Shown here piece by piece: positions 17,167 to 24,590 of a stretch of 32,276 nt of DNA. The position numbers and the translations under genes are program-made. Each line of letters begins with the position of its first letter. Position 1 is the first letter of the stretch. The notes beneath the pieces were generated by a model, which was not told where the DNA came from, searched no databases, and worked only from the letters and a program-made list of their open reading frames with translations. Location: contig JAUHYE010000031.1 of NCBI GenBank assembly GCA_030426395.1, positions 1-32,276 of the forward strand. The letters run 5' to 3'. The stretch is from Phycisphaerae bacterium. GTDB lineage: Bacteria; Planctomycetota; Phycisphaerae; Phycisphaerales; UBA1924.

Positions 17167-17564
17167 CTATTCTATACGAAGCGTCAACGTGTCCAAGCAG
17201 TTGCTGTTTTCAACAGAAGCGAGGCTTCCTCTGTCCTTGAGAGTCAGGCCGCCGGCGAACAGACGCGTGATCTCGATCCCGTCGAGGAAGCCTGGGCCGG
17301 CGAGGTGCTCGGCCCCTTGGTTCGTTCGCGTGATAATTCGCTCCGCGTCGGCGTGCGCGACGGACAAGAGGGCTTCTGTGTCCGCGCGTATCTGTTTAGC
17401 CCTAGCTTTGTCATCCGCCGATTCGCGGCGGGCTGGGACGTGTGCCCACCGGCCGGCGTGCTCGGGGTCGCGGGTGTGGCCTGGGTGGTCTGGCCGGTAT
17501 TGGTGCTGTCCGAGCACCCGAGCGCGAGCGCGCAGAGCGTCAAGAGCAGTGGCAGGCGGAGCAT
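17167..17564 (-). pseudogene. Frameshifted lipoprotein gene
   Basis: From the ATG at 17564 (SD GGGAGG just upstream), one frame encodes a lipoprotein signal: M-L-R-L-P-L-L-L-T-L-C-A-L-A-L-G-C, with the lipobox Cys at residue 17, then a Thr/Pro-rich linker. After about 50 residues that frame turns into Arg/Ser-rich, non-protein-like sequence. A neighbouring frame takes over with a natural composition (A-D-D-K-A-R-A-K-Q-I-R-A-D-T-E-A-L, A-H-A-D-A-E-R-I-I) and runs to a stop at 17167. The switch lies near 17415-17425. The total length, 398 bases, fits loss of one base. It may be a true mutation or a sequencing error. The last ~25 residues lie in the AT-richer island and may replace the original end. 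Confidence 0.6.
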
Positions 17565-17730
17565 GCGGTCCCTCCCGAAAGCAACACGGTTACTCGCACG
17601 AGCGGTGGTGCGCCATGGCTGTGGGCCATGCTACGCGGAATTCGGAATCGCCGGAGAATCTCGCTGCTGGATGGAACGTTGCGCCGCCGCACTGGGCCTT
17701 CCCCACGCCCGCATCCGCCCTCCCGCACCT

Positions 17731-17919
17731 GCATCCATCGCCCTGGCACCAGCGTCCGACTTCCAAGCACCAGCATCCGCCCTCGCGGCAGCTGCGTCCG
17801 CCCTGGACGCAGCTGCATCGGTCTTCGAGGCACCTGCATCGGCCTTCCAGGCAGCTGCATCTGCCTTCGAGGCACCAGCATCGGCCCTGGAAGCAGCTGC
17901 ATCGGCCTCCGACGCTGGT
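17731..17919. repeat. 21-bp tandem repeat, nine units
   Basis: Nine consecutive 21-bp units, each starting GCATC or GCGTC and ending GCACCA/T or GCAGCT, with a degenerate 20-bp unit before them (17711-17730). The unit length is a multiple of three, so several frames stay open. The reverse strand from an ATG at 17984 encodes a 117-residue Ala/Asp-rich protein with heptads like A-S-K-A-D-A-G and A-A-W-K-A-D-A. No SD or signal peptide supports it, so it is not called as a gene. Units alternate between an A/G and an A/A version, suggesting a 42-bp higher-order period in places. Confidence 0.75.
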
Positions 17920-17998
17920 GCATCGAGGGCCGATGAGGGACGGTTGTACGGTTCCGGTTCAACGCTGGGTTGGGCGATGTTCATGTTCGGGGATGCCC

Positions 17999-18114
17999 GA
18001 AGACGGCAATCGGGGAGGGCGGCAATCGGGGCTCGGCATCCGGCAATCGGGAAGAGGCCAGGGTCCGGCGTCCGCTCGGCCGATTGCCGACTGCCGAACC
18101 CCGACTGCCGTCTT
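17999..18114. repeat. Dyad array of CGGCAATCGGGG-type units
   Basis: Three copies of CGGCAATCGGG(G/A) lie at about 18004, 18020 and 18041. Complementary copies (CCGATTGCCGA, CTGCCGAACC, CCCGACTGCCG) lie at 18080-18110. The outer edges, AAGACGGCAATCGGGG and CCCCGACTGCCGTCTT, pair with one mismatch. The design, short direct units in one arm and their complements in the other, is the same as at 13640-13715. It sits at the 3' end of the MtfA-like gene. Confidence 0.65.
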
Positions 18115-18139
18115 ACTCCAGGTGCGCCCAGGCAGGGGC

Positions 18140-18934
18140 TCAGGACGCAGGGTCCGGTGCACGGACCCCATCCCCCGCGGGATCTCGCCGGTAGAAGGTG
18201 GCGAGCTGCTCATAGAGCTCGGCGTGGTGCTTGCGCATCGCGCGGGGGCGCTCGAAGAACAGCTCGGTGACCACGGCGAAGAACTCGGCGGGGTTGGTCG
18301 CGCCGTAGGGATCGATGACCGTGCGGTGGCCCTTGTGCAGGTCCTCGGCGAGCTCGGCGAACTCGTGGCCGAGCACGCGTGCCCAGTCGCGGTAGCGCGC
18401 GGGCGAGGCCAGCACCGGGGCGCCGTTCATGCCGCCCGAGTCGCCGTCGAGCTGGTGGGCGAACTCGTGCAGCGTGACGTTGCGGCCGTCGTGGTCGTTG
18501 GCGGCCCCGCGGACGACGTCGTCCCAGCTCAGCACGAGCGAGCCGCGGAACCACGACTCGCCAAGCCGGCCCTGGGGGCCCTCGGTGATCGTGCCGTCGG
18601 GGTTCTGCCGAGCGGTGTTGGCGAAGTAGGCGCTCGGGTACACGAGGATGGAGCGGAGCGTGGGGTAGTACCGCGTGCCGGGGCGGTGCAGCAGCAGCAC
18701 GGCGGCCTGGGCGGCGATGGTGACGCGGACCTCGTCGGTCATCTCGAGCCCGCCGCAGCCCTCGAAGCGTTTCTCGTCGAGCAGGATCCGGATGATCCGC
18801 CCCAGCTCGCGCCGGTCGTCTTCGTTCATGGCGGCGATCATCGGCACGCGGCGGTCGATGATGGCCCACCAGGCTTCGGGGAGGGGCTGGGCGCCGATGC
18901 GCTCGCGCCGGCGGCGTCGGAGGAAGCCGAGCAT
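18140..18934 (-). CDS. M90-family zinc metallopeptidase, MtfA-like
   Basis: 264 residues from the ATG at 18934 (M-L-G-F-L-R-R-R-R-R). The zinc motif HEFAH is at 156-160 (L-H-E-F-A-H-Q-L-D), with a downstream acidic helix (N-P-A-E-F-F-A-V-V-T-E-L-F-F-E) that supplies the third ligand region. Other family marks are I-L-V-Y-P-S-A-Y-F near 96-104 and G-x-V/L-V-L-S-W-D-D-V. E. coli MtfA binds the glucose repressor Mlc and has peptidase activity; no Mlc partner is seen here. No signal peptide is seen, so it is probably cytoplasmic. It lies 48 bp downstream of the zinc-ribbon membrane protein gene on the same strand and may be co-transcribed. A TTG three codons upstream is a less likely start. Confidence 0.88.
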   Translation of the reverse strand: MLGFLRRRRRERIGAQPLPEAWWAIIDRRVPMIAAMNEDDRRELGRIIRILLDEKRFEGCGGLEMTDEVRVTIAAQAAVLLLHRPGTRYYPTLRSILVYPSAYFANTARQNPDGTITEGPQGRLGESWFRGSLVLSWDDVVRGAANDHDGRNVTLHEFAHQLDGDSGGMNGAPVLASPARYRDWARVLGHEFAELAEDLHKGHRTVIDPYGATNPAEFFAVVTELFFERPRAMRKHHAELYEQLATFYRRDPAGDGVRAPDPAS

Positions 18935-18982
18935 CAGCGGCAAACTCGTTCTTGTTGGGGTCGCGAAGCCATGCGAGCGATG

Positions 18983-19978
18983 CTACGGCGGCGAGGGCAG
19001 TGCCGCACTTGGGATGGCCTTGACGCCCGCGGCGGCGCGGTCGGTGTTGAACTTCTGGACCTGTGCCGCCCAGCCGCTCCACGAGTAGTACTCTACGTGC
19101 AAGTCAGCGAAGCCAACCGACGTTCCCATGAATCGCTGCGAGGGCGCCATGAAGATGACCGGGGTCACCCCGCCGTGCGGGCCGTTCCACGCGCCCCATG
19201 AAGGTTCGTTCCAGTCGATGCGGAACATGCCGATCTCGATCCAGCCACCGGGGAGTTGGGTCCAGGTGAGTTGCTGGGGAACGCCCGCCCCATGCTCATA
19301 GAACAACTCGATGGGCATGAAGCCCTGATCGACCAACTCCTGCGGGTTGCTCGGAAAGGAACCATTCTGCTGGCGATGGAGGTCGACGGCCTGGATGACG
19401 GCGCGGGCCACGGTGGAATACTTGATCGAGAGCATTCCCTGGTGCCGCCGCCTGTTGCCGACTGAGATGGCGGCGATCGACCCGACCACCATGAAGACCA
19501 AGAGCGAGAACACGAGTAGGACACGGCGGCGCTCGCCCGTCGGCCAGACGCCTGCGAAGCCTGCCATCGTGCCGATGATTGCAAAGAACATCAGGATTTC
19601 CACGCCGTGGCCGCCACTCCCGGCAGCGGTGAGGACGACGAGCACTCCGAAGCACACCGACAACGCCATCAAACTTGTACAGACCAAGCCGCCAATACGT
19701 GTCACCCGATCAGGATCCCCAGCCCGTGGAACGTCCTTGCCCGACGCCCCGGCCCCCACGCTCACCGACCGCGCGTCGATCGCCACCCCACACGCCGGGC
19801 ACACCGTCGGCAGTTCCTTCGGCGTCGCACCCACCAGCCGCTCACCACATGACGTACACGCGAAGGCCGCATCACTGCCTGAAAAGTCCCACTCGCCCAG
19901 TTCGAACCCACGCCCGCACTCGGGGCACGTGGACTCCTTGAGGTTCCACAGGGCGTACTGGCAATCGGGGCACCGCAT
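18983..19978 (-). CDS. Double zinc-ribbon membrane protein with pseudopilin-like C-terminus
   Basis: 331 residues starting M-R-C-P-D-C-Q-Y. There are two zinc ribbons: C-P-D-C...C-P-E-C-G (3-25) and C-T-S-C-G...C-P-A-C-G (~40-65). After a Gly/Ala linker come at least three transmembrane helices (~95-170: L-V-C-T-S-L-M-A-L-S-V-C-F, I-L-M-F-F-A-I-I-G, V-L-L-V-F-S-L-L-V-F-M-V-V). The C-terminal third resembles a pseudopilin globular domain: Y-S-T-V-A-R-A-V-I-Q-A-V-D-L-H-R-Q-Q-N-G-S-F-P-S, then W-I-E-I-G and G-F-A-D-L-H-V-E-Y. The ATG at 19978 opens the first ribbon. Divergent from the DUF5946 gene. The function is unknown; ribbon plus pilin-like domain suggests a planctomycete-specific envelope protein. 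Confidence 0.72.
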   Translation of the reverse strand: MRCPDCQYALWNLKESTCPECGRGFELGEWDFSGSDAAFACTSCGERLVGATPKELPTVCPACGVAIDARSVSVGAGASGKDVPRAGDPDRVTRIGGLVCTSLMALSVCFGVLVVLTAAGSGGHGVEILMFFAIIGTMAGFAGVWPTGERRRVLLVFSLLVFMVVGSIAAISVGNRRRHQGMLSIKYSTVARAVIQAVDLHRQQNGSFPSNPQELVDQGFMPIELFYEHGAGVPQQLTWTQLPGGWIEIGMFRIDWNEPSWGAWNGPHGGVTPVIFMAPSQRFMGTSVGFADLHVEYYSWSGWAAQVQKFNTDRAAAGVKAIPSAALPSPP

Positions 19979-20039
19979 GCTGGCCGGTACGATGGCGATC
20001 GGCGGCGGGTTTCGTCGGGTGCGGTGGATACGCTCGGTC

Positions 20040-20543
20040 GTGCGAGAGCAACCATCCATCACATGCCCCGGCTGCGGTGCCCTCGTGCCGGACATCAATG
20101 CGCCCACCCACGCCTACATCGGCGCCGCCCCAGGATGCTGGCGCGTGTACGGCAAGATTCTCGCGCGCGAGTACGGTGAGCTTGGCAACCCGCACTGGCA
20201 CCGGCTGACTGTCGACGCCTATGCGGCCCAGCACCCGGGGACCGATTCCCGCCGGGCCCGGCAGTCGGTGGCCGGCCACCTGATCGCGTTGTGCCTGGTG
20301 TTCGAGCACGATCTCGACCTCGCGTACGTCACACGACTGATGCCGCGAGCGGTTGGCATCGCGGCGGATGCGCCGTGGCTCGACCCACCAGACTTTGCTG
20401 GCGCACCGACCGTGCTCGGCATCGCGGAGGCACAGAGTCCGAGCGACCACGAGCGTGCGGTTCTCGCGTGGGCGCGGGGCGTGTGGCTCGCCTGGTCGCC
20501 GCACCATGCGATTGTGCGAAGCTGGGCCTCAACGCTCCTCTGA
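20040..20543 (+). CDS. DUF5946 family protein
   Basis: 167 residues. An N-terminal CxxC (C-P-G-C-G-A) is followed by P-T-H-A-Y-I-G-A-A-P-G-C-W and the family-like core H-W-H-R-L-T-V-D-A-Y-A-A-Q-H-P-G, then S-V-A-G-H-L-I-A-L-C-L-V-F-E-H. The Cys pair and His cluster suggest a metal site. The family has no assigned role. Start choice is uncertain: the GTG at 20040 places the CxxC near the N-terminus as in relatives; GTG at 20019 and ATG at 19992 or 19977 lie in frame, the last within the divergent gene. No SD stands out. It ends about 30 bp before the LtrA-like gene, so the two may be co-transcribed. Confidence 0.75.
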   Translation: MREQPSITCPGCGALVPDINAPTHAYIGAAPGCWRVYGKILAREYGELGNPHWHRLTVDAYAAQHPGTDSRRARQSVAGHLIALCLVFEHDLDLAYVTRLMPRAVGIAADAPWLDPPDFAGAPTVLGIAEAQSPSDHERAVLAWARGVWLAWSPHHAIVRSWASTLL

Positions 20544-20574
20544 CGGATACGCTCCGCCCGTGACCACACTCGCC

Positions 20575-21711
20575 ATGAAACCCCGTGACCCCACCGAACC
20601 CCACCGCGCCGCGACACCGCTGGAACTGCTCTACGACCTGTGCTTTGTCGTCGCCATCGCGATGGCCGCGACGAGCCTGCACCACGCCATCGGCCATGGG
20701 CATGCTCTTGATGGCGTGATCGGTTTCGCGATGGCGTTCTTCGCGATCTGGTGGGCGTGGATGAACTTCACTTGGTTCGCCTCGGCCTTCGACACCGACG
20801 ACCCACCCTATCGCGTCAGCGTGCTCGTGCAGATGTGCGGCGTGCTGGTGCTGGCCGCCGGCGTGCCACGGGCGATGGACCACTTGGACTATGGGCTGAT
20901 CACCGCGGGCTATGTCATCATGCGCGTTGGTCTCATTGCCAACTGGCTGCGGGCAGCCGCGGGCTCCGCTACGCATCGGCGCACGGCGCTGCGATACGCC
21001 ATCGGTGTCGCGCTCTGCCAGGTCGGATGGATCGTGATCGTGTTCCTGCCCAACGAGAAGTGGTTCTACGGCTGCCTCGTGCTCGCACCACTCGAGTTGC
21101 TCGTTCCAGTGTGGGCAGAGAGCGCACGCCCTACTCCTTGGCACCCCCACCACATTGCCGAGCGATATGGGCTGATGACCATCATCGTCATCGGCGAGTC
21201 GGTGCTGGCGGCAACGCTGGCGATCCAGTCGGCCCTCGACGCGGGCCACCCAAGCTGGGAGCTATGGGCCACCATCGCCGGCTGCCCGCTGATCTTCTTC
21301 TCGATGTGGTGGCTCTACTTCGCCCGCGCCCACGCCGAAGGCCTGACGCGGCCGCGCAACGCGTTCGTCTGGGGGTACTTCCACTACTTCATCTTCGCTT
21401 CTGCGGCGGCGGCTGGCGCGGGGCTTGCATTGGTAGTCGATGTGCTCGCGCACGCTAATGGCGACCACGAGCCAGCGAATACTCTCTCGCTTGGGCTCTC
21501 GGTCTCGATACCATTGGCAATCTACCTCGGATGCCTCGCGCTGCTCCGCATCCGTGAGCCCAGGGCGACATTGTTCATCGCCGCGCACGTTTGTGGCATC
21601 ATACTGATTTTGCTCGCTTCGCCCTTGCCGGGCGCGCCATTGTGGCAAGGGGTAGCGATGGCCGCTCTCACAGGCGTGGTCGTGATGTTCTCACGCTCAC
21701 GGCCAACCTAG
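20575..21711 (+). CDS. Low temperature requirement protein A (LtrA)-like membrane protein
   Basis: 378 residues and about ten to twelve transmembrane helices. The N-terminus has the family hallmark E-L-L-Y-D-L-C-F-V-V-A-I-A (usually ELFFDLVFV), followed by W-W-A-W-M-N-F-T-W-F-A-S-A-F-D and, in the middle, H-I-A-E-R-Y-G-L-M-T-I-I-V-I-G-E-S-V-L-A, the most conserved LtrA block. In Listeria the gene was linked to growth at low temperature; the biochemical activity is unknown. The ATG at 20575 is used; a GTG five codons earlier (20560) is equally possible. The TAG stop overlaps that of the convergent DinB-type gene (CTAG, 21708-21711). Confidence 0.88.
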   Translation: MKPRDPTEPHRAATPLELLYDLCFVVAIAMAATSLHHAIGHGHALDGVIGFAMAFFAIWWAWMNFTWFASAFDTDDPPYRVSVLVQMCGVLVLAAGVPRAMDHLDYGLITAGYVIMRVGLIANWLRAAAGSATHRRTALRYAIGVALCQVGWIVIVFLPNEKWFYGCLVLAPLELLVPVWAESARPTPWHPHHIAERYGLMTIIVIGESVLAATLAIQSALDAGHPSWELWATIAGCPLIFFSMWWLYFARAHAEGLTRPRNAFVWGYFHYFIFASAAAAGAGLALVVDVLAHANGDHEPANTLSLGLSVSIPLAIYLGCLALLRIREPRATLFIAAHVCGIILILLASPLPGAPLWQGVAMAALTGVVVMFSRSRPT

Positions 21712-22241
21712 AGATCCTCGAACCGATACATCATCGCGTTGTAGTCCAGGTCCTCGGCTTCCACGCCAAGGTGCTTCAGGATGTTCATAGACTGGGCCCG
21801 GTGGTGCATCTCGTGCAGGACGAGCTGCGTCACCATGTCGGCCTTAGACGCGATCACGCGGCGTGGCTTGTCGCCCCAGGTCACGTCGTACCGCACCTCG
21901 GCCTGACAGTCATCGATGGCCTCGATCGCCCCGCGCGTTTTGGGCGCCTGTTCGTGCCAGAGCGACTCGATGACCGGGAGCGCCGGCGGCTTCTCATTGT
22001 CGATCGGCCACTGATCCATCGGCGGAAGTTCGGCCCCGGTCAACCGCTGGATGTAGTACCACTCGGCCCCCAGGATGTGAGCGAACGTGCGCAGCAGCGA
22101 GCCCAGACCGATCGGGAACACCTTGGCGTGCTGGCGCGGCGTGAGCGTGCGGGCCTGCGTGAACAAACGTTCGCGGGCGGTAGTGAGGTAGCCGTAGGTC
22201 TTCAGGGCGTGCTCGGTTGTCGGGTGCATGGTGAATCCCAT
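21708..22241 (-). CDS. DinB/YfiT-like four-helix protein
   Basis: 177 residues, all-helical. Family features are the N-terminal H-A-L-K-T-Y-G-Y-L-T-T-A-R-E-R-L, the L-R-T-F-A-H-I-L-G-A-E-W-Y-Y-I-Q-R-L block with the first His ligand, and the later V-L-H-E-M-H-H-R-A-Q-S-M-N motif that completes a metal site. DinB-fold proteins include thiol-dependent transferases and damage-inducible proteins; no substrate can be named. The ATG at 22241 overlaps the SCO stop (TAATG), so coupling is likely; an ATG four codons later (22229) is the alternative. It is the last gene of the leftward operon and converges on LtrA with a 4-base stop overlap. Confidence 0.85.
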   Translation of the reverse strand: MGFTMHPTTEHALKTYGYLTTARERLFTQARTLTPRQHAKVFPIGLGSLLRTFAHILGAEWYYIQRLTGAELPPMDQWPIDNEKPPALPVIESLWHEQAPKTRGAIEAIDDCQAEVRYDVTWGDKPRRVIASKADMVTQLVLHEMHHRAQSMNILKHLGVEAEDLDYNAMMYRFEDL

Positions 22242-22918
22242 TAATGGATTGCGCGTGCGGCCGCGCGTGCACGACTTCGCAGCTCGACCATCTTTTCCTC
22301 GTCGGTGTACATAAAGATTCCGAGGATCTGTCGTTCGGGTCCGACGAGGATCAGGTGCGACGGATGGCTGATGTTGGCCATCGTGCCGCCATCCTCGAGC
22401 ACGACCTGGCGGCTGGTATCCTCGCCCACGTGGAAGTTCAGGCTGTCGCGCACGATCGAGCGCACCTGCTCGAACGGCCCGACAAGCATCGACCAACGCT
22501 CGAAGTCCACACCGCGGCTGTCGCCGTACTCGCGCAGCACCTCGGACGTGTCGTTGATTGGATCCACGCTGATGCTCAGGAACCGCACGCCCGTGCCCTT
22601 GAGCGCGCTCTGCAACCCGAGCATCTCGGCGGTCATGCCAGGGCAAGCGAACGGGCAGTTCGTGAAGATGAAGTCGAGCACCGTGATCTCGCCGTCGAGG
22701 ATCGACTGGTCGACCGGCCGCCCGTCCTGGTCTGTTAGCTCGAATTCGGGGATTGAGTAGCCTACGAGCATCTCGTCGGGCTGGAGGGGATCGCCGGCGG
22801 GCTCGACCATCTCGGCCTGCGTTGCCAGCCGCGGTTTCATCATGATCAGGGTACCGACGAGGCCTAAGAAAACCAACGCGACGACGACGATCGCCATGAA
22901 CAACCTACGTGTGGACAC
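22241..22918 (-). CDS. SCO1/SenC family copper chaperone
   Basis: 225 residues, anchored by one N-terminal helix (M-A-I-V-V-V-A-L-V-F-L-G-L-V-G-T-L). The thioredoxin-like domain has F-E-L-T-D-Q-D-G-R-P, then the copper-binding C-P-F-A-C motif (CxxxC, in F-T-N-C-P-F-A-C-P-G-M) and S-I-S-V-D-P. The conserved third ligand His is in I-S-H-P-S-H-L-I-L-V. SCO proteins load copper into the Cu-A centre of cytochrome c oxidase outside the cytoplasmic membrane. The GTG at 22918 is chosen because GGGAGGA lies about 8 bases upstream; the internal ATG at the helix is weaker. The SD overlaps the end of the permease gene. Together with the heme o synthase in this operon it indicates oxidase assembly. Confidence 0.92.
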   Translation of the reverse strand: MSTRRLFMAIVVVALVFLGLVGTLIMMKPRLATQAEMVEPAGDPLQPDEMLVGYSIPEFELTDQDGRPVDQSILDGEITVLDFIFTNCPFACPGMTAEMLGLQSALKGTGVRFLSISVDPINDTSEVLREYGDSRGVDFERWSMLVGPFEQVRSIVRDSLNFHVGEDTSRQVVLEDGGTMANISHPSHLILVGPERQILGIFMYTDEEKMVELRSRARAAARAIH

Positions 22919-22932
22919 GGCCAGCTTCCTCC

Positions 22933-23688
22933 CTACGCCGGGCGGCGAAACCCCATGGCCCCCACTGCGAGCACGACTCCCACCAACGCAAACAATGCCG
23001 ACAAGCCTAGCGATACCGTATCGATCCGGCCGACCAACCCCGCCCCCACCGCCGACTGGCACCACGCCAGCGGATTGATCGCTACGAGCGCCCGCAGCCA
23101 GCCGCTCGCACCCTCGACTGGGAAGATCGCCCCGCTCAGCAGCCACATCGGCATGAACACGAGGTTCATCACGCCGTGGAAGCCGGACGCTGAGTCGACC
23201 TTCCAAGCGGCTGCAAGACCAAGGCCCGTGATGCCCAGCGACAAGCACGCCAACGCGATCGCGGCGGCGAGCATTCCAAGGGGTTGGACTTGCGCTCCCA
23301 CAAATGGCGAGAACGCGAGCAGGACCAATCCTTGAGCAAAGCCCAACACGCCACCGCCGAGCAACTTGCCCGCCACCATCGACCAACGCGGCGCGGGGCT
23401 CACCAGCACGGCCTGCAGGAATCCCTGGTGGCGATCCTCGACCAGCGAGATGGAAGCGAAGATGGCGTTGAACAACACGACCAGCGAGGCCATGCCGGGC
23501 AGCACATAGAGGGCGAGCGAGCCGCGCTCGCTCAGCGACTCGGGGCGGATGCTGCTCGCGAAGCCACTGGCGATGAACAGCCACATCATCGCGGGCGTGG
23601 CGATCGCGACGGCGATGCGCATGGGCTGGCGCACAAGCCGGCGCACTTCACGTCCGGCAAGCGCGGTTGCCGCGCACACACCGTTCAC
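22933..23688 (-). CDS. ABC-2 type transporter permease
   Basis: 251 residues with six predicted transmembrane helices. The family signature for ABC-2 permeases is visible in the fourth-fifth helix region (F-M-P-M-W-L-L-S-G-A-I-F-P-V-E) and after the first helix (Y-V-L-P-G-M-A-S-L-V-V-L-F-N-A-I-F), with E-D-R-H-Q-G-F-L-Q-A-V-L-V-S-P-A-P as the conserved cytoplasmic loop. It starts with GTG at 23688 and overlaps the ATPase stop (GTGA). It pairs with the ATPase at 23685-24590. Placed between ctaB and sco, the transporter probably serves oxidase maturation, for example heme, copper or a lipid-linked substrate, but that is inference. Confidence 0.88.
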   Translation of the reverse strand: MNGVCAATALAGREVRRLVRQPMRIAVAIATPAMMWLFIASGFASSIRPESLSERGSLALYVLPGMASLVVLFNAIFASISLVEDRHQGFLQAVLVSPAPRWSMVAGKLLGGGVLGFAQGLVLLAFSPFVGAQVQPLGMLAAAIALACLSLGITGLGLAAAWKVDSASGFHGVMNLVFMPMWLLSGAIFPVEGASGWLRALVAINPLAWCQSAVGAGLVGRIDTVSLGLSALFALVGVVLAVGAMGFRRPA

Positions 23689-24590
23689 GCGGGCACCCCG
23701 GCTTCCAGTGGCGCCTCGGCCCAGTGCAGATACGCATCGGCCAATGTGGGCTTGCGCACGAAGAACGGCACGCCCACACCGGCCAACTGGGCCGACCAAC
23801 TGGCAAGTTGGGCATCGTCGGCGGGCCGTGCGATCCGGGTGCCATCGGCCTGCAACTCCCATGGCACATCGATCGCACCCACCGAGGCGCCCGCGGGCAC
23901 GCCAAGCAATTGTGATCCGAGTTGGGCTATCAACTCAGTTGGAGAACCCTCGCGGACGAATTTGCCGCCTGACATCATCACCACTTGCTCGAATCGCTCG
24001 GCGTCGGTCATCAAATGCGTGCTCATCACGACGGCAACCTCTGGGCGCTGGCCGCGAAGCACGTCGATGGCGCCGAGCAACGCCGCTCGCGAGGGTAGAT
24101 CGAGCCCCACGGTTGGCTCGTCGAGCAGCAATAAGTCGGGCTCGGACAGGATGGCGCGGACAAACTCCACCCGTCGGGCGAGCCCACCCGAGAGCGACCG
24201 CACGCGATCACCAAGCCTGCCGTCGATCGCCTGCTCGGCACAGAATCGCTCGATGCGTTCGTTGGGTCGGTCGATGCCGAAGAGGGCGGCTTGCAACCGC
24301 AGGTTCTCGTGCACAGTCAGGAGCGGGTCGAGGGCCGGGCTCTGGAAGACGACGCCGAGACGAAGATCGTGCGAGCGCTTAATGGAACCAGAGGTCAGCC
24401 GTTGTAATCCCGCGATCGCACGCAGCAAGGTGGATTTGCCCGACCCATTCGGCCCAAGAAGCGCGACGCAATCGCCCGGCGATATGGCGAAGTCGACGCC
24501 GCTCAGGGCTTTGGTTGGCTCCGTACGACGGGCGCGGTGCTCGACCACGGCGGCCTGGATGCGTACGAGCGATTCGTGGCCGCCGGTCAC
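23685..24590 (-). CDS. ABC transporter ATP-binding protein
   Basis: 301 residues. Walker A G-P-N-G-S-G-K-S-T, Q-loop V-F-Q-S-P-A-L, signature L-S-G-G-L-A-R-R, Walker B L-L-L-L-D-E-P-T-V-G-L-D and the switch His in S-T-H-L are all intact, so it should hydrolyse ATP. About 90 residues follow the nucleotide-binding domain, ending with V-R-K-P-T-L-A-D-A-Y-L, as in drug/NodI-type ABC-2 ATPases. GTG start at 24590 (V-T-G-G-H-E-S-L-V) overlaps the ctaB stop by 4 bases; its own stop overlaps the permease start in the same way. Works with the permease downstream. Confidence 0.92.
   Translation of the reverse strand: MTGGHESLVRIQAAVVEHRARRTEPTKALSGVDFAISPGDCVALLGPNGSGKSTLLRAIAGLQRLTSGSIKRSHDLRLGVVFQSPALDPLLTVHENLRLQAALFGIDRPNERIERFCAEQAIDGRLGDRVRSLSGGLARRVEFVRAILSEPDLLLLDEPTVGLDLPSRAALLGAIDVLRGQRPEVAVVMSTHLMTDAERFEQVVMMSGGKFVREGSPTELIAQLGSQLLGVPAGASVGAIDVPWELQADGTRIARPADDAQLASWSAQLAGVGVPFFVRKPTLADAYLHWAEAPLEAGVPA

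Larger units (their letters stand above)
15070..17230. other. Low-GC island, probably acquired
   Basis: Base composition falls from about two thirds G+C to around one half between roughly 15070 and 17230, with sharp edges. It holds two overlapping leftward genes (17109-15979 and 15985-15266). It is bordered by intergenic repeats on the left and by the 3' end of a disrupted lipoprotein gene on the right. No integrase, transposase or clear terminal repeat is visible, so the route of arrival is unknown. Confidence 0.6.

Noticed and set aside
15070-17230. Prophage or integrative element with attachment sites
   Set aside because: No integrase, transposase or matching direct repeats at the two composition breaks were found.
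17731-17919. CRISPR array
   Set aside because: Units are contiguous 21-bp tandem copies with no spacers, and no cas genes are in the window.
17162-19201. A 679-codon + strand open frame spanning the frameshifted lipoprotein, repeats and MtfA gene
   Set aside because: Composition is Arg/His/Pro-rich and it crosses antisense to the MtfA-like gene; openness comes from high GC and from 21-bp repeats.
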